Source: Streptomyces cynarae
GTDB taxonomy: Bacteria; Actinomycetota; Actinomycetes; Streptomycetales; Streptomycetaceae
Direction of reading: 5' to 3'
Assembly (NCBI RefSeq): GCF_025642135.1
Contig: NZ_CP106793.1
Location: 1,595,001-1,659,000 of the forward strand
Length of the DNA: 64,000 nucleotides
A program made the translations under genes and the position numbers. Below, piece after piece: positions 1 through 8,328 of the stretch; positions within the stretch are counted from its first letter, which is position 1, and each line of letters starts with the position of its first letter. The notes beneath the pieces were generated by a model. That model saw nothing but the letters and a program-made list of their open reading frames with translations, ran no database searches and was not told where the DNA came from.

Positions 1-1
1 G

Positions 2-679
2 GACAAACCGCTGGACTTCCTGACCCCGGCGGACGAGCCGAACCCGGCGCTGGGTGTGCGCGGTCTGCGGACGCTGCTCGACCACCCGGAGGTGCTGCGC
101 ACCCAGCTGACGGCGCTCGCGAAGGCCGCGGAGGGGCTGCCGGTCTACCTCGAGGTCATGGCGCCGATGGTCGCCGACCGCACCGACGCCAAGGCGTTCG
201 CTGACGCGTGCCGTGAGGCCGGGCTGCGGGCGAAGTTCGGTGCCATGGTGGAGATCCCGTCGGCCGCGCTGCGGGCTCGGTCGATCCTCCAGGAGGTCGA
301 GTTCCTGTCGCTGGGGACCAACGACCTCGCGCAGTACACGTTCGCCGCGGACCGTCAGGTGGGTGCGGTGTCGCGTCTGCAGGATCCGTGGCAGCCGGCG
401 CTGCTCGACCTGGTCGCGCTGTCCGCGGAGGCGGCGAAGGCCGAGGGCAAGAGCTGCGGTGTCTGCGGTGAGGCCGCGTCGGATCCGCTGCTGGCGTGCG
501 TGCTGACCGGTCTGGGCGTCACCTCCTTGTCCATGGGTGCTGCGTCGATTCCCTATGTCCGGGCGACGCTGGCGAAGTACACGCTGGCGCAGTGCGAGCG
601 TGCCGCGGCGGCCGCGCGTGCCGCGGACACCGCCGACGAGGCGCGCAGGGCGGCTCAGACGGTGCTGTCCGGCGAGTAG
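2..679 (+). CDS. ptsI: Phosphoenolpyruvate-protein phosphotransferase (PTS enzyme I), C-terminal part
   Basis: The gene enters the window from the left, already in frame at base 2, and only the last 225 codons are present. Enzyme I takes phosphate from phosphoenolpyruvate and passes it to HPr, starting the sugar PTS cascade in the cytoplasm. The fragment is the PEP-binding TIM-barrel half: it has the second PEP-utilizer signature (SLGTNDLAQYTFA, near codon 102) and the catalytic cysteine region GKSCGVCGEA. The C-terminus is the usual alanine-rich tail. A strong hairpin follows directly, so this is the end of its transcription unit. In streptomycetes ptsI usually follows crr, which would lie outside the window. 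The start, His domain and HPr-binding domain cannot be seen. Confidence 0.95.
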   Translation, partial: DKPLDFLTPADEPNPALGVRGLRTLLDHPEVLRTQLTALAKAAEGLPVYLEVMAPMVADRTDAKAFADACREAGLRAKFGAMVEIPSAALRARSILQEVEFLSLGTNDLAQYTFAADRQVGAVSRLQDPWQPALLDLVALSAEAAKAEGKSCGVCGEAASDPLLACVLTGLGVTSLSMGAASIPYVRATLAKYTLAQCERAAAAARAADTADEARRAAQTVLSGE

Positions 680-710
680 TCGGCACGCGTCGTCGCTCCG
701 GCGTCGTGCG

Positions 711-748
711 GCGAGGGGCGCTCCGCCTTCTGGTGGGGCGCCCCTCGC
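711..748 (+). terminator. Terminator after ptsI
   Basis: Perfect 11-bp arms (GCGAGGGGCGC at 711-721 and GCGCCCCTCGC at 738-748) lie just after the ptsI stop and before the stop of the convergent gene. It probably ends transcription from both sides. Confidence 0.8.
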
Positions 749-752
749 TCGT

Positions 753-1646
753 TCAATGAGCGTGGCCGGGTGTGCGGCCGTCGTCTCCGAGGTCGGGTGG
801 GGTGCAGTAGTCGACACCGGATTCGGGCGAGACCAGGTCACCGGACTCGATGTCGGTGCAGTAGGCGTCGAAAACCTCTGCTGCGGTGAGTGGTTGCAGT
901 CGTTCGCCGCGCAGGCGCCACCCGTAGACACGGTCGGGGCTGCCGGGCGCTGTGGTGCGCATGACGAGGCCGCCGGCGCTGTGGGTGGCGATGCCGAGAG
1001 CGAGGACGCTGGTGAATTCCAGTGCCTCGGTCTCGTCGAGGTGGGCCGTGCCGTCGGGGGCTTCGTCCGCGTGGAGCACGGCGACGAGTGTCTCGGGTGC
1101 GGCGGAGACGCTGCACACGAGGTGTCGGTGCCCGGGGCTCGCGGTGTCGAGGATGCGGGCGATCAGGTGGGAGGCGTGCGCGAAGGCCGAGCGCCCGATG
1201 TCCTCGCCGCAGGAGGCGCACGCGCCCAGCCGGGCCAGCACATTGGTCGCGTATTGCCAGGTGGCCTGCCGCACTGCCTCGTCGATCAGGTCGGGGACGA
1301 GTTCGGCCAGGGGCTGTCCTTCGTACGGGATGGCTGGTCCGGTGGCGGCCAGTTCCGCGGTGAAGCGGGTGCGGCTGGACGGGGCGTCCGGTTCCAGATT
1401 GTTGCGGGCGCAGAACTCCGCGTACTCCTCAGGGTCGAAGAGGGCGACCGTCGTGTGGCTGCCCTGAGCGGCGAGGGTCCTGAGCAGGGCTTCCACCTGT
1501 TGAAGGTAGGTCGTGTGGTCGTCGAAGGTGAAGGTGCGGTAGCGCCGCATCGCGGTGAAGTCGTGTTCGTCGGTCAACAGGCCGATGGTGCCGGCGATCT
1601 CGCGGCGCAGGACGCGTCGCATGGCCCGCTGCTCGGTGTGCGGCAT
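753..1646 (-). CDS. Conserved actinobacterial protein of unknown function
   Basis: A 297-residue soluble protein that I do not recognise as a named family. The ATG at 1646 is preferred over the upstream in-frame start at 1703 because it has a good ribosome binding site (GGGGGAA, just upstream). No signal peptide or membrane segment is visible. A CxxC pair (ACASCGED, about residue 146) lies in the middle, but there is no second pair to make a clear zinc ribbon. The N-terminal part is rich in Arg/Thr and the C-terminus is acidic. It is transcribed toward ptsI and away from the acetoacetyl-CoA synthetase terminator, so it is probably monocistronic. Codon use matches a real Streptomyces gene. Function unknown. 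Confidence 0.8.
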   Translation of the reverse strand: MPHTEQRAMRRVLRREIAGTIGLLTDEHDFTAMRRYRTFTFDDHTTYLQQVEALLRTLAAQGSHTTVALFDPEEYAEFCARNNLEPDAPSSRTRFTAELAATGPAIPYEGQPLAELVPDLIDEAVRQATWQYATNVLARLGACASCGEDIGRSAFAHASHLIARILDTASPGHRHLVCSVSAAPETLVAVLHADEAPDGTAHLDETEALEFTSVLALGIATHSAGGLVMRTTAPGSPDRVYGWRLRGERLQPLTAAEVFDAYCTDIESGDLVSPESGVDYCTPPDLGDDGRTPGHAH

Positions 1647-1702
1647 GGTTCCCCCTACGTACAGTGATCTGTCTTCACTCAACGTAACGGGCGGCGCTGA
1701 CA

Positions 1703-1735
1703 ACGGCCTGCCGGTCGAGGTGGCCGGCAGGCCGT
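1703..1735 (-). terminator. Terminator after acetoacetyl-CoA synthetase
   Basis: Perfect 12-bp inverted repeat (ACGGCCTGCCGG at 1703-1714, CCGGCAGGCCGT at 1724-1735) with a 9-base loop, 26 bases past the stop of the minus-strand synthetase gene. It also separates that gene from the next minus-strand gene. Confidence 0.85.
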
Positions 1736-1760
1736 CGCGGGGCGGACGGGACTGGGTGCG

Positions 1761-3728
1761 TCAGGCGCGTTTGCGGGCCAGGTCCTCGTAGAAATGGAGC
1801 AGGTCGAGATTGTCGATGGAGCCAGGGTTCACGGCCTTTTCCAGCGGGGCGCCCTGCAGGAGGCGTTTGACCGGGACCTCGATGCGCTTGCCCGTGAGGG
1901 TGTGCGGGACGCCCGGGACTTCGATGATCTCGTCGGGGACGTGGCGTGGTGAGAGCTGTTCGCGGATGGTCTGCTTGATGCTGTTCAGCAGGGCGTCGTC
2001 CAGGACGGCCTCGGGGGCCAGGTGGACGAACAGGGGCATCCAGTAGCCGCCGTCGGGCTGTTCGATGCCGATGACGAGGGACTCCCTGATCTCGGGGAGG
2101 CGTTCCACGACTTCGTAGATGTCGGCCGACCCCATGCGGACGCCCTGGCGGTTGAGCGTGGAGTCCGAGCGTCCGTGGATGATCACGGAACCGCGGGAGG
2201 TGACGGTGATCCAGTCGCCGTGGCGCCACACTCCCGGATACATGGCGAAGTAGCTTTCGTGGTAGCGGCTGCCGTCGGGGTCGTTCCAGAAGCGGATCGG
2301 CATGGAGGGCATGGGGTTGGTGACGACCAGCTCCCCGACCTCGTCGATGAGGGCCGTGCCGCTGGGGTCCCAGGACTGCAGGTCGGTGCCGAGGCCGGGC
2401 GCCTGGAGTTCGCCGATGTAGACGGGAAGAGACGGTACGGCTCCCGCGAAGCAGGAGCACACGTCGGTGCCGCCGCTGACGGAGGCGATCCACAGGTCAT
2501 CGCGGACCTCGTCGTGCAGCCAGGCGAAGCCGTCCGGTGGCAGCGGCGAGCCGGTGGTGGCCACGCACTGCACCCTCGTGAGGTCGTAGTCGCGGGCCGG
2601 GTGCACGCCCGCCTTGCGGCAGGCCATGACGTACGCGGCGGACGTGCCGAAGAGCGTGGCCCCGGTGCGTTCGGCGACGCGCCACTGGGCGCCGGTGTCG
2701 GGGTGGCCGGGGCTGCCGTCGTACAGGACGATCGTGGTGCCCGTCAGCAGGCCGGAGACGAGGAAGTTCCACATCATCCAGCCGGTGGACGTGTACCAGA
2801 AGAGGCGGCTGTCGGGGCCGAGGTCGCAGTGCAGGCCGAGCTGCTTGAGGTGCTCGATCAGGATGCCGCCCTGGGACTGGACGATGGCCTTGGGCAAGCC
2901 GGTGGTGCCCGAGGAGTACAGCACCCACAGCGGGTGGTCGAAGGGCACCTGCTCGAAGACGGGCTCGACGTCCGCCGAGGTCAGGGCCGACCATTCCAGG
3001 GCGCCTTCGGGGGCGTCGGTGCCGAGGAGCGGGATGTGGACGACGGCTCGTAGGGTGGGCAGTTCGCGGCGGAGTTCGGCGACGGTCTCGCGGCGGTCGT
3101 GCTCCTTGCCGCCGTAGCGGTAGCCGTCGACCGTGATCAGGACGACGGGCTCGACCTGCTGGAAGCGGTCCAGGACGCTGCGGGCTCCGAAGTCGGGTGC
3201 GCAGGAGGTCCACACGCCACCGACGGCAGCCGTGGCGAGGAGGGCGACGACGGCCTCGGGGATGTTGGGCAGGTAGCCGCTGACGCGGTCTCCGGGGCGT
3301 ACGCCGAGGGCGCGCAGTTCGGCGGCGAGCGAGCCGACCTGGCGACGCAGCTCGGACCAGGTGACCGGGCGGGGCTCGTGGGTCTCGTCGACGGCCAGCA
3401 GGGCGGGGTCGTCGGCTCGGGTGGCTGCCGCACGCAGGGCGTGTTCGGCGTAGTTCAGGGTCGCCCCGGGGAACCATTCGGCGCCCGGCATCAAACGGTT
3501 GCCGAGCACGCGCGCGTACGGCGTGCTGAACCGTACGTCGAACCACTCCGTGACGGCCTTCCAGAAGGTCTCCAGCTCGTCCACCGACCAGCGGTGCAGC
3601 GCTGGGTAGCCGCCCTCGGCGGGTGCTCCGTGGCGTTCCGCCGCCCAGGCCTGGAACCGGGTGATCTGTGCCCGGGCGATGCGGTCGGCGTCGGGCTGCC
3701 AGAGAGGCGTGGGGTTCGCTGAGGTCAT
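1761..3728 (-). CDS. aacS: Acetoacetyl-CoA synthetase (acetoacetate-CoA ligase)
   Basis: A 655-residue ANL-superfamily adenylate-forming enzyme, the normal length for acetoacetate-CoA ligase. It activates acetoacetate with ATP and CoA, feeding ketone bodies into acyl-CoA metabolism. Visible hallmarks are the P-loop-like A3 motif LYSSGTTGLPKAI (about residues 268-281), the aromatic motif STGWMMWNF, the A8 hinge GRSDSTLNRQGVRMG and the catalytic lysine region LTGKRIEVPVKRLLQG near residue 614. The family N-terminus (WQPDADRIARAQITRFQAWA) supports the ATG at 3728, which has GGGAG upstream; the open frame runs further upstream but is not coding. It is divergent from the GH31 gene and has its own terminator, so it is probably a single-gene unit. 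Acetyl-CoA or propionyl-CoA synthetase are less likely given the sequence details. Confidence 0.93.
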   Translation of the reverse strand: MTSANPTPLWQPDADRIARAQITRFQAWAAERHGAPAEGGYPALHRWSVDELETFWKAVTEWFDVRFSTPYARVLGNRLMPGAEWFPGATLNYAEHALRAAATRADDPALLAVDETHEPRPVTWSELRRQVGSLAAELRALGVRPGDRVSGYLPNIPEAVVALLATAAVGGVWTSCAPDFGARSVLDRFQQVEPVVLITVDGYRYGGKEHDRRETVAELRRELPTLRAVVHIPLLGTDAPEGALEWSALTSADVEPVFEQVPFDHPLWVLYSSGTTGLPKAIVQSQGGILIEHLKQLGLHCDLGPDSRLFWYTSTGWMMWNFLVSGLLTGTTIVLYDGSPGHPDTGAQWRVAERTGATLFGTSAAYVMACRKAGVHPARDYDLTRVQCVATTGSPLPPDGFAWLHDEVRDDLWIASVSGGTDVCSCFAGAVPSLPVYIGELQAPGLGTDLQSWDPSGTALIDEVGELVVTNPMPSMPIRFWNDPDGSRYHESYFAMYPGVWRHGDWITVTSRGSVIIHGRSDSTLNRQGVRMGSADIYEVVERLPEIRESLVIGIEQPDGGYWMPLFVHLAPEAVLDDALLNSIKQTIREQLSPRHVPDEIIEVPGVPHTLTGKRIEVPVKRLLQGAPLEKAVNPGSIDNLDLLHFYEDLARKRA

Positions 3729-3941
3729 GGGGCGGCTCCCGGACTGTGCGCGTCGTGTGCGTGGTCCGCGCACGTGCTGGGGTGTGCGCGTCACGCGGCT
3801 GACACGGACGATGCCATGTGATCGACTTCTGCACCAGGGTGTGCCCCACATAGTCGGCATCGCGACGCTGTGCTCAGAACACAGGTGAACGGCAGTTGAA
3901 CGGTACCCCTGTACGAGGACGTCAGTGGCAGGGTGAGCAGC

Positions 3942-6308
3942 ATGGACGGTCGTGACCTGGTGCGTTCGGTGAAAGCGGTCGGTTCGGGGGGTGCGGCAGG
4001 GGGCCTGCGCACCGTGCGGGCCGCCTGGCGCAGGCGGCGTGCCGATGCCACCGGGTTGCCGCGGCGGGGCGCGGAGCGGGCGCGGGTGCCGGGGCCCGTG
4101 CGGGACGTGGAGCCCGGGCCGGGCGGGGGTGTCGTGCGGTTCGCGCGCACCGAGCTGCGGGTGATGGTCGCCGTGAACGGGGCCGTGTTCTGGGGCTGGG
4201 ACGGGGTGGCGCCGGAGCCGTCCTATGCCCTCGCGGGCCGCTGTCCCGAGCCGGATCCGCGGGCGCTGCTGGAGCCGGACAAGGACGGCGGCTGGCGTGT
4301 CGTGGCGGAGCGCGTCACGGTCGTGGTGTCGCGGCACGGAGCGATCGAGGTGTGTACGCCCGGTGGCGTGACCCTGCGCCGGGACCTGCCGCCCCGGTGG
4401 TGGGAGCCGGCGGGCGGGGGCGGCGCGCGCTGGATGCAGCGAGCGGAAGTGGCGCCCGACGCGCGATTCTTCGGGCTGGGCGGGCGGGTCGGGGGGCCGC
4501 GACTGCGCGACGGGACGTACCGGCTGTGGAACACGGACCCGGGGCGGCCCTTCGGGCCCGGCGACGACCCCCTCTACATCACCATGCCGGTCCAGATGGT
4601 GGTGGCCGACGCGGGCACGCACCTGGTCTTCCACGACACCTCGTGGGACGGCACGGTGACGTTGCGCGAGGGTGAGGAGGGTGCGGGCTCCGGGCACGAC
4701 CGGGCCGGAGCCTGTGAGGTGCGGATGGACGGCGGGCCGCTGCGGTGCTGGGTGATGCTGGGCACCCCCGCGCGCGTGCTGCGCGTCTGGGCGTCGCTGA
4801 CCGGGGTGCCGGCCGTGCCGCCGGCCTGGGCACTGGGGCACCATCACGCGCGGTGGGGCTTCGGCAGCGAGCAGGAGGTACGCCGGATCGTCGCCGGCTA
4901 TTCGGAGCGCGACCTTCCGCTAGATGCCGTCCATCTCGACATCGATCACCTCGACGGCCACCGGGTGTTCTCCGTCGACCGGGACCGCTTCCCGAAGCTG
5001 CCGGTGCTCGCCGAGGATCTGCGCCGGGACGGGATCCGCCTGGTGTCGATCGTCGACCCCGCGGTCAAGGCCGAGCCGGGCGATCCCGTGTACGACAGCG
5101 GGCACGCGAGGGACGCGTTCGTGCGGGACGCGTCGGGGCGACCGGTGGAAGGGGTCGCGTGGCCCGGTGAGACCGTCTACCCCGACTTCACGCACGCGCG
5201 CGTGCGTGAGTGGTGGGGCGGGCTGTACCAGGAGCGACTCGCCCAGGGCTTCGCGGGGTTCTGGCACGACATGAACGAGCCGGTGTCGTTCACCGCCTTC
5301 GGGGAGAACACCCTGCCGCGCTCGGCCCGGCACGCGTTGGAGGGCCGTGGCGGTGACCACCGGGAGGCCCACAACGTGTATGCCCTGTGCATGGCGCGTG
5401 CCGCGTACGAGGGGCTGCGCGGCCTCGTCCCCGATCAGCGGCCGTTCCTCTTCTCCCGCTCCGGGTGGGTCGGCATGCAGCGCTACGGCGGGACCTGGTC
5501 CGGGGACGTTGCCACGGGCTGGCCGGGGCTGCGCGCCTCGCTGTCGCTGGTGATGGGACTCGGGCTGTGCGGTGTGCCGTACTCCGGGCCGGACGTCGGC
5601 GGCTTCGACGGGAGTCCGTCGCCGGAGCTGTATCTGCGCTGGTTGCAACTCGCCGCCTACTTGCCGCTGTTCCGCACCCATGCGAGTCTGCGCGCCGGGC
5701 GACGGGAGCCCTGGGAGTTCGGCGACGACGTTCTGAAGCACGCACGCGTGGCGCTCGCCGAGCGACGGCGGCTGCTGCCGTACTTCGTCACCCTGGCGCA
5801 TCTGGCGCGCCGCACGGGTGCGCCCTATGTGCGACCCCTGTGGTGGGGCGCGCCCGAGGACAGGGCACTGAGGAACTGCGAAGACGCCTTCCTGCTCGGC
5901 GACAGCCTCCTGGTGGCACCGGTGCTGGAGGCCGGCGCGGTCCGGCGGACGGTGCTGCTGCCGCCCGGCCGCTGGTACGACACGGTGACCGAGGCGGTGT
6001 ACGAAGGGGCGGGCCACAAGGTGGTGGACGCGCCCCTGGGCCGGATCCCGGTGTTCGCGCGTGCGGGCGCCGTCCTGCCCGTACGGGGTGCCGACGGAGG
6101 CCTGGAGCTGGAGGTCTGGGCGCCCGCGCGGGGGCGGTCCGGCGGCGGGACGGTGGTGCCCGACGCGGGCGACGGCTGGGAGGAGCCGGAGGTCGAGCGC
6201 TATCTGACGCGGTGGAAGGGGCGTCGGGTGGTGGTCCGGCGGGAGACGGACGAAGGCCGCAGCGAACCGGCGTATCCGGTGCGGGTACGGGGCCTGGACC
6301 ACGCGTGA
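3942..6308 (+). CDS. Glycoside hydrolase family 31 (alpha-glucosidase/alpha-xylosidase type)
   Basis: A 788-residue GH31 retaining alpha-glycosidase. The order is an N-terminal beta-sandwich (to about 270), the catalytic TIM barrel (about 290-640) and C-terminal beta domains. The nucleophile motif is FWHDMNEP (about residues 440-447), and the acid/base region is TWSGDVATGW near 520. No signal peptide is seen, so it probably acts inside the cell on imported maltose-, isomaltose- or xylose-type oligosaccharides. The exact substrate cannot be read from the sequence. The ATG at 3942 has GGGTGAG upstream; an in-frame GTG at 3933 is the alternative. An 11-bp-stem terminator follows immediately. Confidence 0.92.
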   Translation: MDGRDLVRSVKAVGSGGAAGGLRTVRAAWRRRRADATGLPRRGAERARVPGPVRDVEPGPGGGVVRFARTELRVMVAVNGAVFWGWDGVAPEPSYALAGRCPEPDPRALLEPDKDGGWRVVAERVTVVVSRHGAIEVCTPGGVTLRRDLPPRWWEPAGGGGARWMQRAEVAPDARFFGLGGRVGGPRLRDGTYRLWNTDPGRPFGPGDDPLYITMPVQMVVADAGTHLVFHDTSWDGTVTLREGEEGAGSGHDRAGACEVRMDGGPLRCWVMLGTPARVLRVWASLTGVPAVPPAWALGHHHARWGFGSEQEVRRIVAGYSERDLPLDAVHLDIDHLDGHRVFSVDRDRFPKLPVLAEDLRRDGIRLVSIVDPAVKAEPGDPVYDSGHARDAFVRDASGRPVEGVAWPGETVYPDFTHARVREWWGGLYQERLAQGFAGFWHDMNEPVSFTAFGENTLPRSARHALEGRGGDHREAHNVYALCMARAAYEGLRGLVPDQRPFLFSRSGWVGMQRYGGTWSGDVATGWPGLRASLSLVMGLGLCGVPYSGPDVGGFDGSPSPELYLRWLQLAAYLPLFRTHASLRAGRREPWEFGDDVLKHARVALAERRRLLPYFVTLAHLARRTGAPYVRPLWWGAPEDRALRNCEDAFLLGDSLLVAPVLEAGAVRRTVLLPPGRWYDTVTEAVYEGAGHKVVDAPLGRIPVFARAGAVLPVRGADGGLELEVWAPARGRSGGGTVVPDAGDGWEEPEVERYLTRWKGRRVVVRRETDEGRSEPAYPVRVRGLDHA

Positions 6309-6313
6309 TCCGG

Positions 6314-6348
6314 GCGGGACGCGCGCGAGGCTGTGCTGCGCGTCCCGC
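6314..6348. terminator. Bidirectional terminator between GH31 and Nudix genes
   Basis: Perfect 11-bp arms, GCGGGACGCGC (6314-6324) and GCGCGTCCCGC (6338-6348), fill the gap between two convergent genes. Confidence 0.85.
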
Positions 6349-6354
6349 GTGGGC

Positions 6355-6894
6355 TCACACGTAGCGGCCCTCGAACCACCCCTGCACTGCCAGCGTGTGC
6401 AGGGGGAAGGCGAGTTCGGCGGGTCGGCGCAGGAGCTGCCAGCCCTCGGTCTCGTCCGTGCCGGTGGACGGGGGAAGGTCCGCGGCCGGACGCTCCGGGA
6501 GAAGCCCGAACAGCAGCAGGTGGCCGTCGGGCGAGCTCATCGCGTCGACGAGCCGCACGTCGCGGGCGGCGGCGCCGATGCCGGTCTCCTCCTTCAGCTC
6601 CCGGACGACGGCGTGCCTCCAGTCCTCCCGGTGGTCGATGAACCCTCCGGGCAGGGCGATGCCCCCGCGCGCGGGCGGGACGGTCCGGGTGATGACGACG
6701 AGGGACGTGCCCTTGGTGTCGTACACGGGCTGGAGGGCGACCGCGACGGGCAGTGGGTTGCGGTAGGCCACCGTGCCGCAGGCGGCGCAGGTGCGGGGCC
6801 AGCCGGAGATGCCCTCTCCGTAGGACGCTCCGCAGCTCGAACAGTGGGAGTCCGGCACGGAGTCGAAGGCGGACGGGATCGGGGATTCGGACAC
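6355..6894 (-). CDS. Nudix hydrolase with N-terminal zinc ribbon
   Basis: A 179-residue protein in two parts. Residues 18-45 hold a four-cysteine zinc ribbon (CSSC ... CAAC), and about 50-165 is a Nudix fold with a perfect Nudix box: G-x5-E-x7-REUXEEXGU, from GFIDHRE to RELKEETGI (about residues 82-104). Nudix enzymes cleave nucleoside diphosphates linked to another group. The zinc ribbon resembles NudC-type NADH pyrophosphatases and related proteins, but the substrate cannot be assigned. It stands alone between two terminated genes on the minus strand, 47 bases upstream of the VanX-like gene's stop, and could share a transcript with it. Confidence 0.9.
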   Translation of the reverse strand: MSESPIPSAFDSVPDSHCSSCGASYGEGISGWPRTCAACGTVAYRNPLPVAVALQPVYDTKGTSLVVITRTVPPARGGIALPGGFIDHREDWRHAVVRELKEETGIGAAARDVRLVDAMSSPDGHLLLFGLLPERPAADLPPSTGTDETEGWQLLRRPAELAFPLHTLAVQGWFEGRYV

Positions 6895-6941
6895 GTGGCG
6901 GACTGTATCCGATCATCTGTGCGTCGTCTTCCGGGGGCGGC

Positions 6942-7751
6942 TCAAGGGGAGGACGTCAGCGACTTCATGGACACGGGGAAGTCGAAGTAGGTGTCCGGGT
7001 AGGGCTCTGGCTTGAAGGTGTAGTGCCACCACTCCTCGGCGAGGTTGACGAAGCCGAGGCCCTCGAGGGTGCGTTTCAGGAGCTGCCTGTTGGCGCGCTG
7101 CTCGCCGACGATGCGGGGGTCGTCCGTGTGGGCCAGTGTGTCGAAGCAGTCGAATCCCGTGCCCATGTCGACGGAGTTGTCGGGAAAGCGCTCGGCCTTC
7201 GGCGCGTAGCACGGCACGAGCGGCCGGCCGGGAACGTAGGGACGGGTCGGCCCGGCGGGCAGTCGGACGATCGTCAGGTCCATGGTGGATCCGCGGCTGT
7301 GCCCGGACTTCTCCGCGATGTAGCCGTCCGCGAACAGGCGGGTCTTGTCGACCCGCGGATAGAACTCGGCCTTCATCCTCTGGTCGTCGAGGTCCTTGGC
7401 CCAGCGCACGAAGTGGTCGACGGCGCGTTGCGGCCGGTAGCAGTCGTAGACCTTGAGCGTGTAGCCCTCGCGCACCAGCTCGGCCTGTGCCTTGTGGAGC
7501 GCTTCGGCGGCCGGGCGGGTGAGGAGGCACAGGGGCTGTTGGTAGCCGTCGATGCGCTCACCGACGAAGTTGTGCGGGGTGAAGTACCGGATCTCCTGGA
7601 GGATCGTCGGGTCCACGGATCTCAGCGCGACGAAGTCCGAGGGCGCCTTGGGCTGCGGCGCGGCGGGGGCGGTGGCCGAGGCGGACACGACGGCGAGGAG
7701 TGCGGCTAGCGCGGTGACGAGGCTTCGTACGACGACCGAGGAACGTGTCAT
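6942..7751 (-). CDS. vanX-like: Secreted D-alanyl-D-alanine dipeptidase (M15D, VanX-like)
   Basis: A 269-residue zinc peptidase with a Sec signal peptide (basic MTRSSVVVRS, hydrophobic core to about residue 24, Ala-x-Ala cleavage site). The mature protein has the M15D residues: the arginine motif YDCYRPQRAVD, the zinc motif SGHSRGSTMDL (His and Asp, about 149-159) and the catalytic/zinc EWWHY near 237. VanX enzymes hydrolyse D-Ala-D-Ala. Exported versions outside van clusters are thought to work in cell-wall turnover or nutrient recovery, not glycopeptide resistance, and no vanH, vanA or vanRS genes are nearby. The frame runs upstream of the chosen ATG, but only this start gives the signal peptide. 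AAGGGA sits unusually close (2 bases) to it. Confidence 0.9.
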   Translation of the reverse strand: MTRSSVVVRSLVTALAALLAVVSASATAPAAPQPKAPSDFVALRSVDPTILQEIRYFTPHNFVGERIDGYQQPLCLLTRPAAEALHKAQAELVREGYTLKVYDCYRPQRAVDHFVRWAKDLDDQRMKAEFYPRVDKTRLFADGYIAEKSGHSRGSTMDLTIVRLPAGPTRPYVPGRPLVPCYAPKAERFPDNSVDMGTGFDCFDTLAHTDDPRIVGEQRANRQLLKRTLEGLGFVNLAEEWWHYTFKPEPYPDTYFDFPVSMKSLTSSP

Positions 7752-7881
7752 GTCCCTTGCATTTATCAGTCGGGCTTCGGCGGGGGAAGGACGCCTGCGC
7801 CGTTCTGCGGCGCGTCTGCCGATTTCCCGGAGCACGTGGCAGACTCCTGACGTTCCGTCAGATCGGTGCTCGGGAGGGGCC

Positions 7882-8328
7882 ATGGCACGCATCCGTACCC
7901 CTGTGGTGGCCGGATGGTTCACGGGCGAGGGAGAAGATTTCCGTCTCGTCGGCACAAGGTGCTCCGCCTGCCGGTCGGTGTTCTTTCCGCGCGAGGACGC
8001 CTTCTGCCGCAACCCCGGCTGCACAGGCGGCGACATCATCGAACTGTCACTTTCCAAACGAGGGCGAATCTGGTCGTACACCGACACTCGTTACCGACCA
8101 CCGTCACCCTATGTCACGAATCCGGAACTTCCGTGGCGGCCCTACGCGTTGATCGCGGTGGAACTGGAAGCAGAGCGGATCGTGGTGCTCGGGCAGGCGG
8201 TTCCGGGGGTGGCCGTCGCCGATCTGGCGGTGGGCATGGAGGCGGAGGTCGTCCCCGGCGTGCTGCACGAGGACGCGGAGACGACCTGGACGACATGGCA
8301 CTGGCGGCCGACGGGGGTGACGGGATGA
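7882..8328 (+). CDS. DUF35 zinc-ribbon/OB-fold protein, partner of thiolase-like enzyme
   Basis: A 148-residue protein with a rubredoxin-like zinc ribbon (CSACRSVFFPRE then CRNPGCTGG, residues 24-49) followed by an OB fold, the DUF35 (ChsH2-type) layout. Such proteins bind acyl-CoA and form complexes with thiolase-superfamily partners. The stop overlaps the start of the thiolase-like gene (ATGA), so the two are translationally coupled and very likely form one complex. The ATG at 7882 has an excellent GGGAGGGG ribosome binding site. The closest established analogy is the DUF35-Ltp2 aldolase of actinobacterial steroid side-chain degradation, but no steroid genes are present here, so the substrate is open. 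Confidence 0.9.
   Translation: MARIRTPVVAGWFTGEGEDFRLVGTRCSACRSVFFPREDAFCRNPGCTGGDIIELSLSKRGRIWSYTDTRYRPPSPYVTNPELPWRPYALIAVELEAERIVVLGQAVPGVAVADLAVGMEAEVVPGVLHEDAETTWTTWHWRPTGVTG

Noticed and set aside
6942..7751. Glycopeptide resistance role for the VanX-like protein
   Set aside because: No vanH, vanA or vanRS genes nearby, and this protein is exported, unlike cytoplasmic VanX of resistance clusters.
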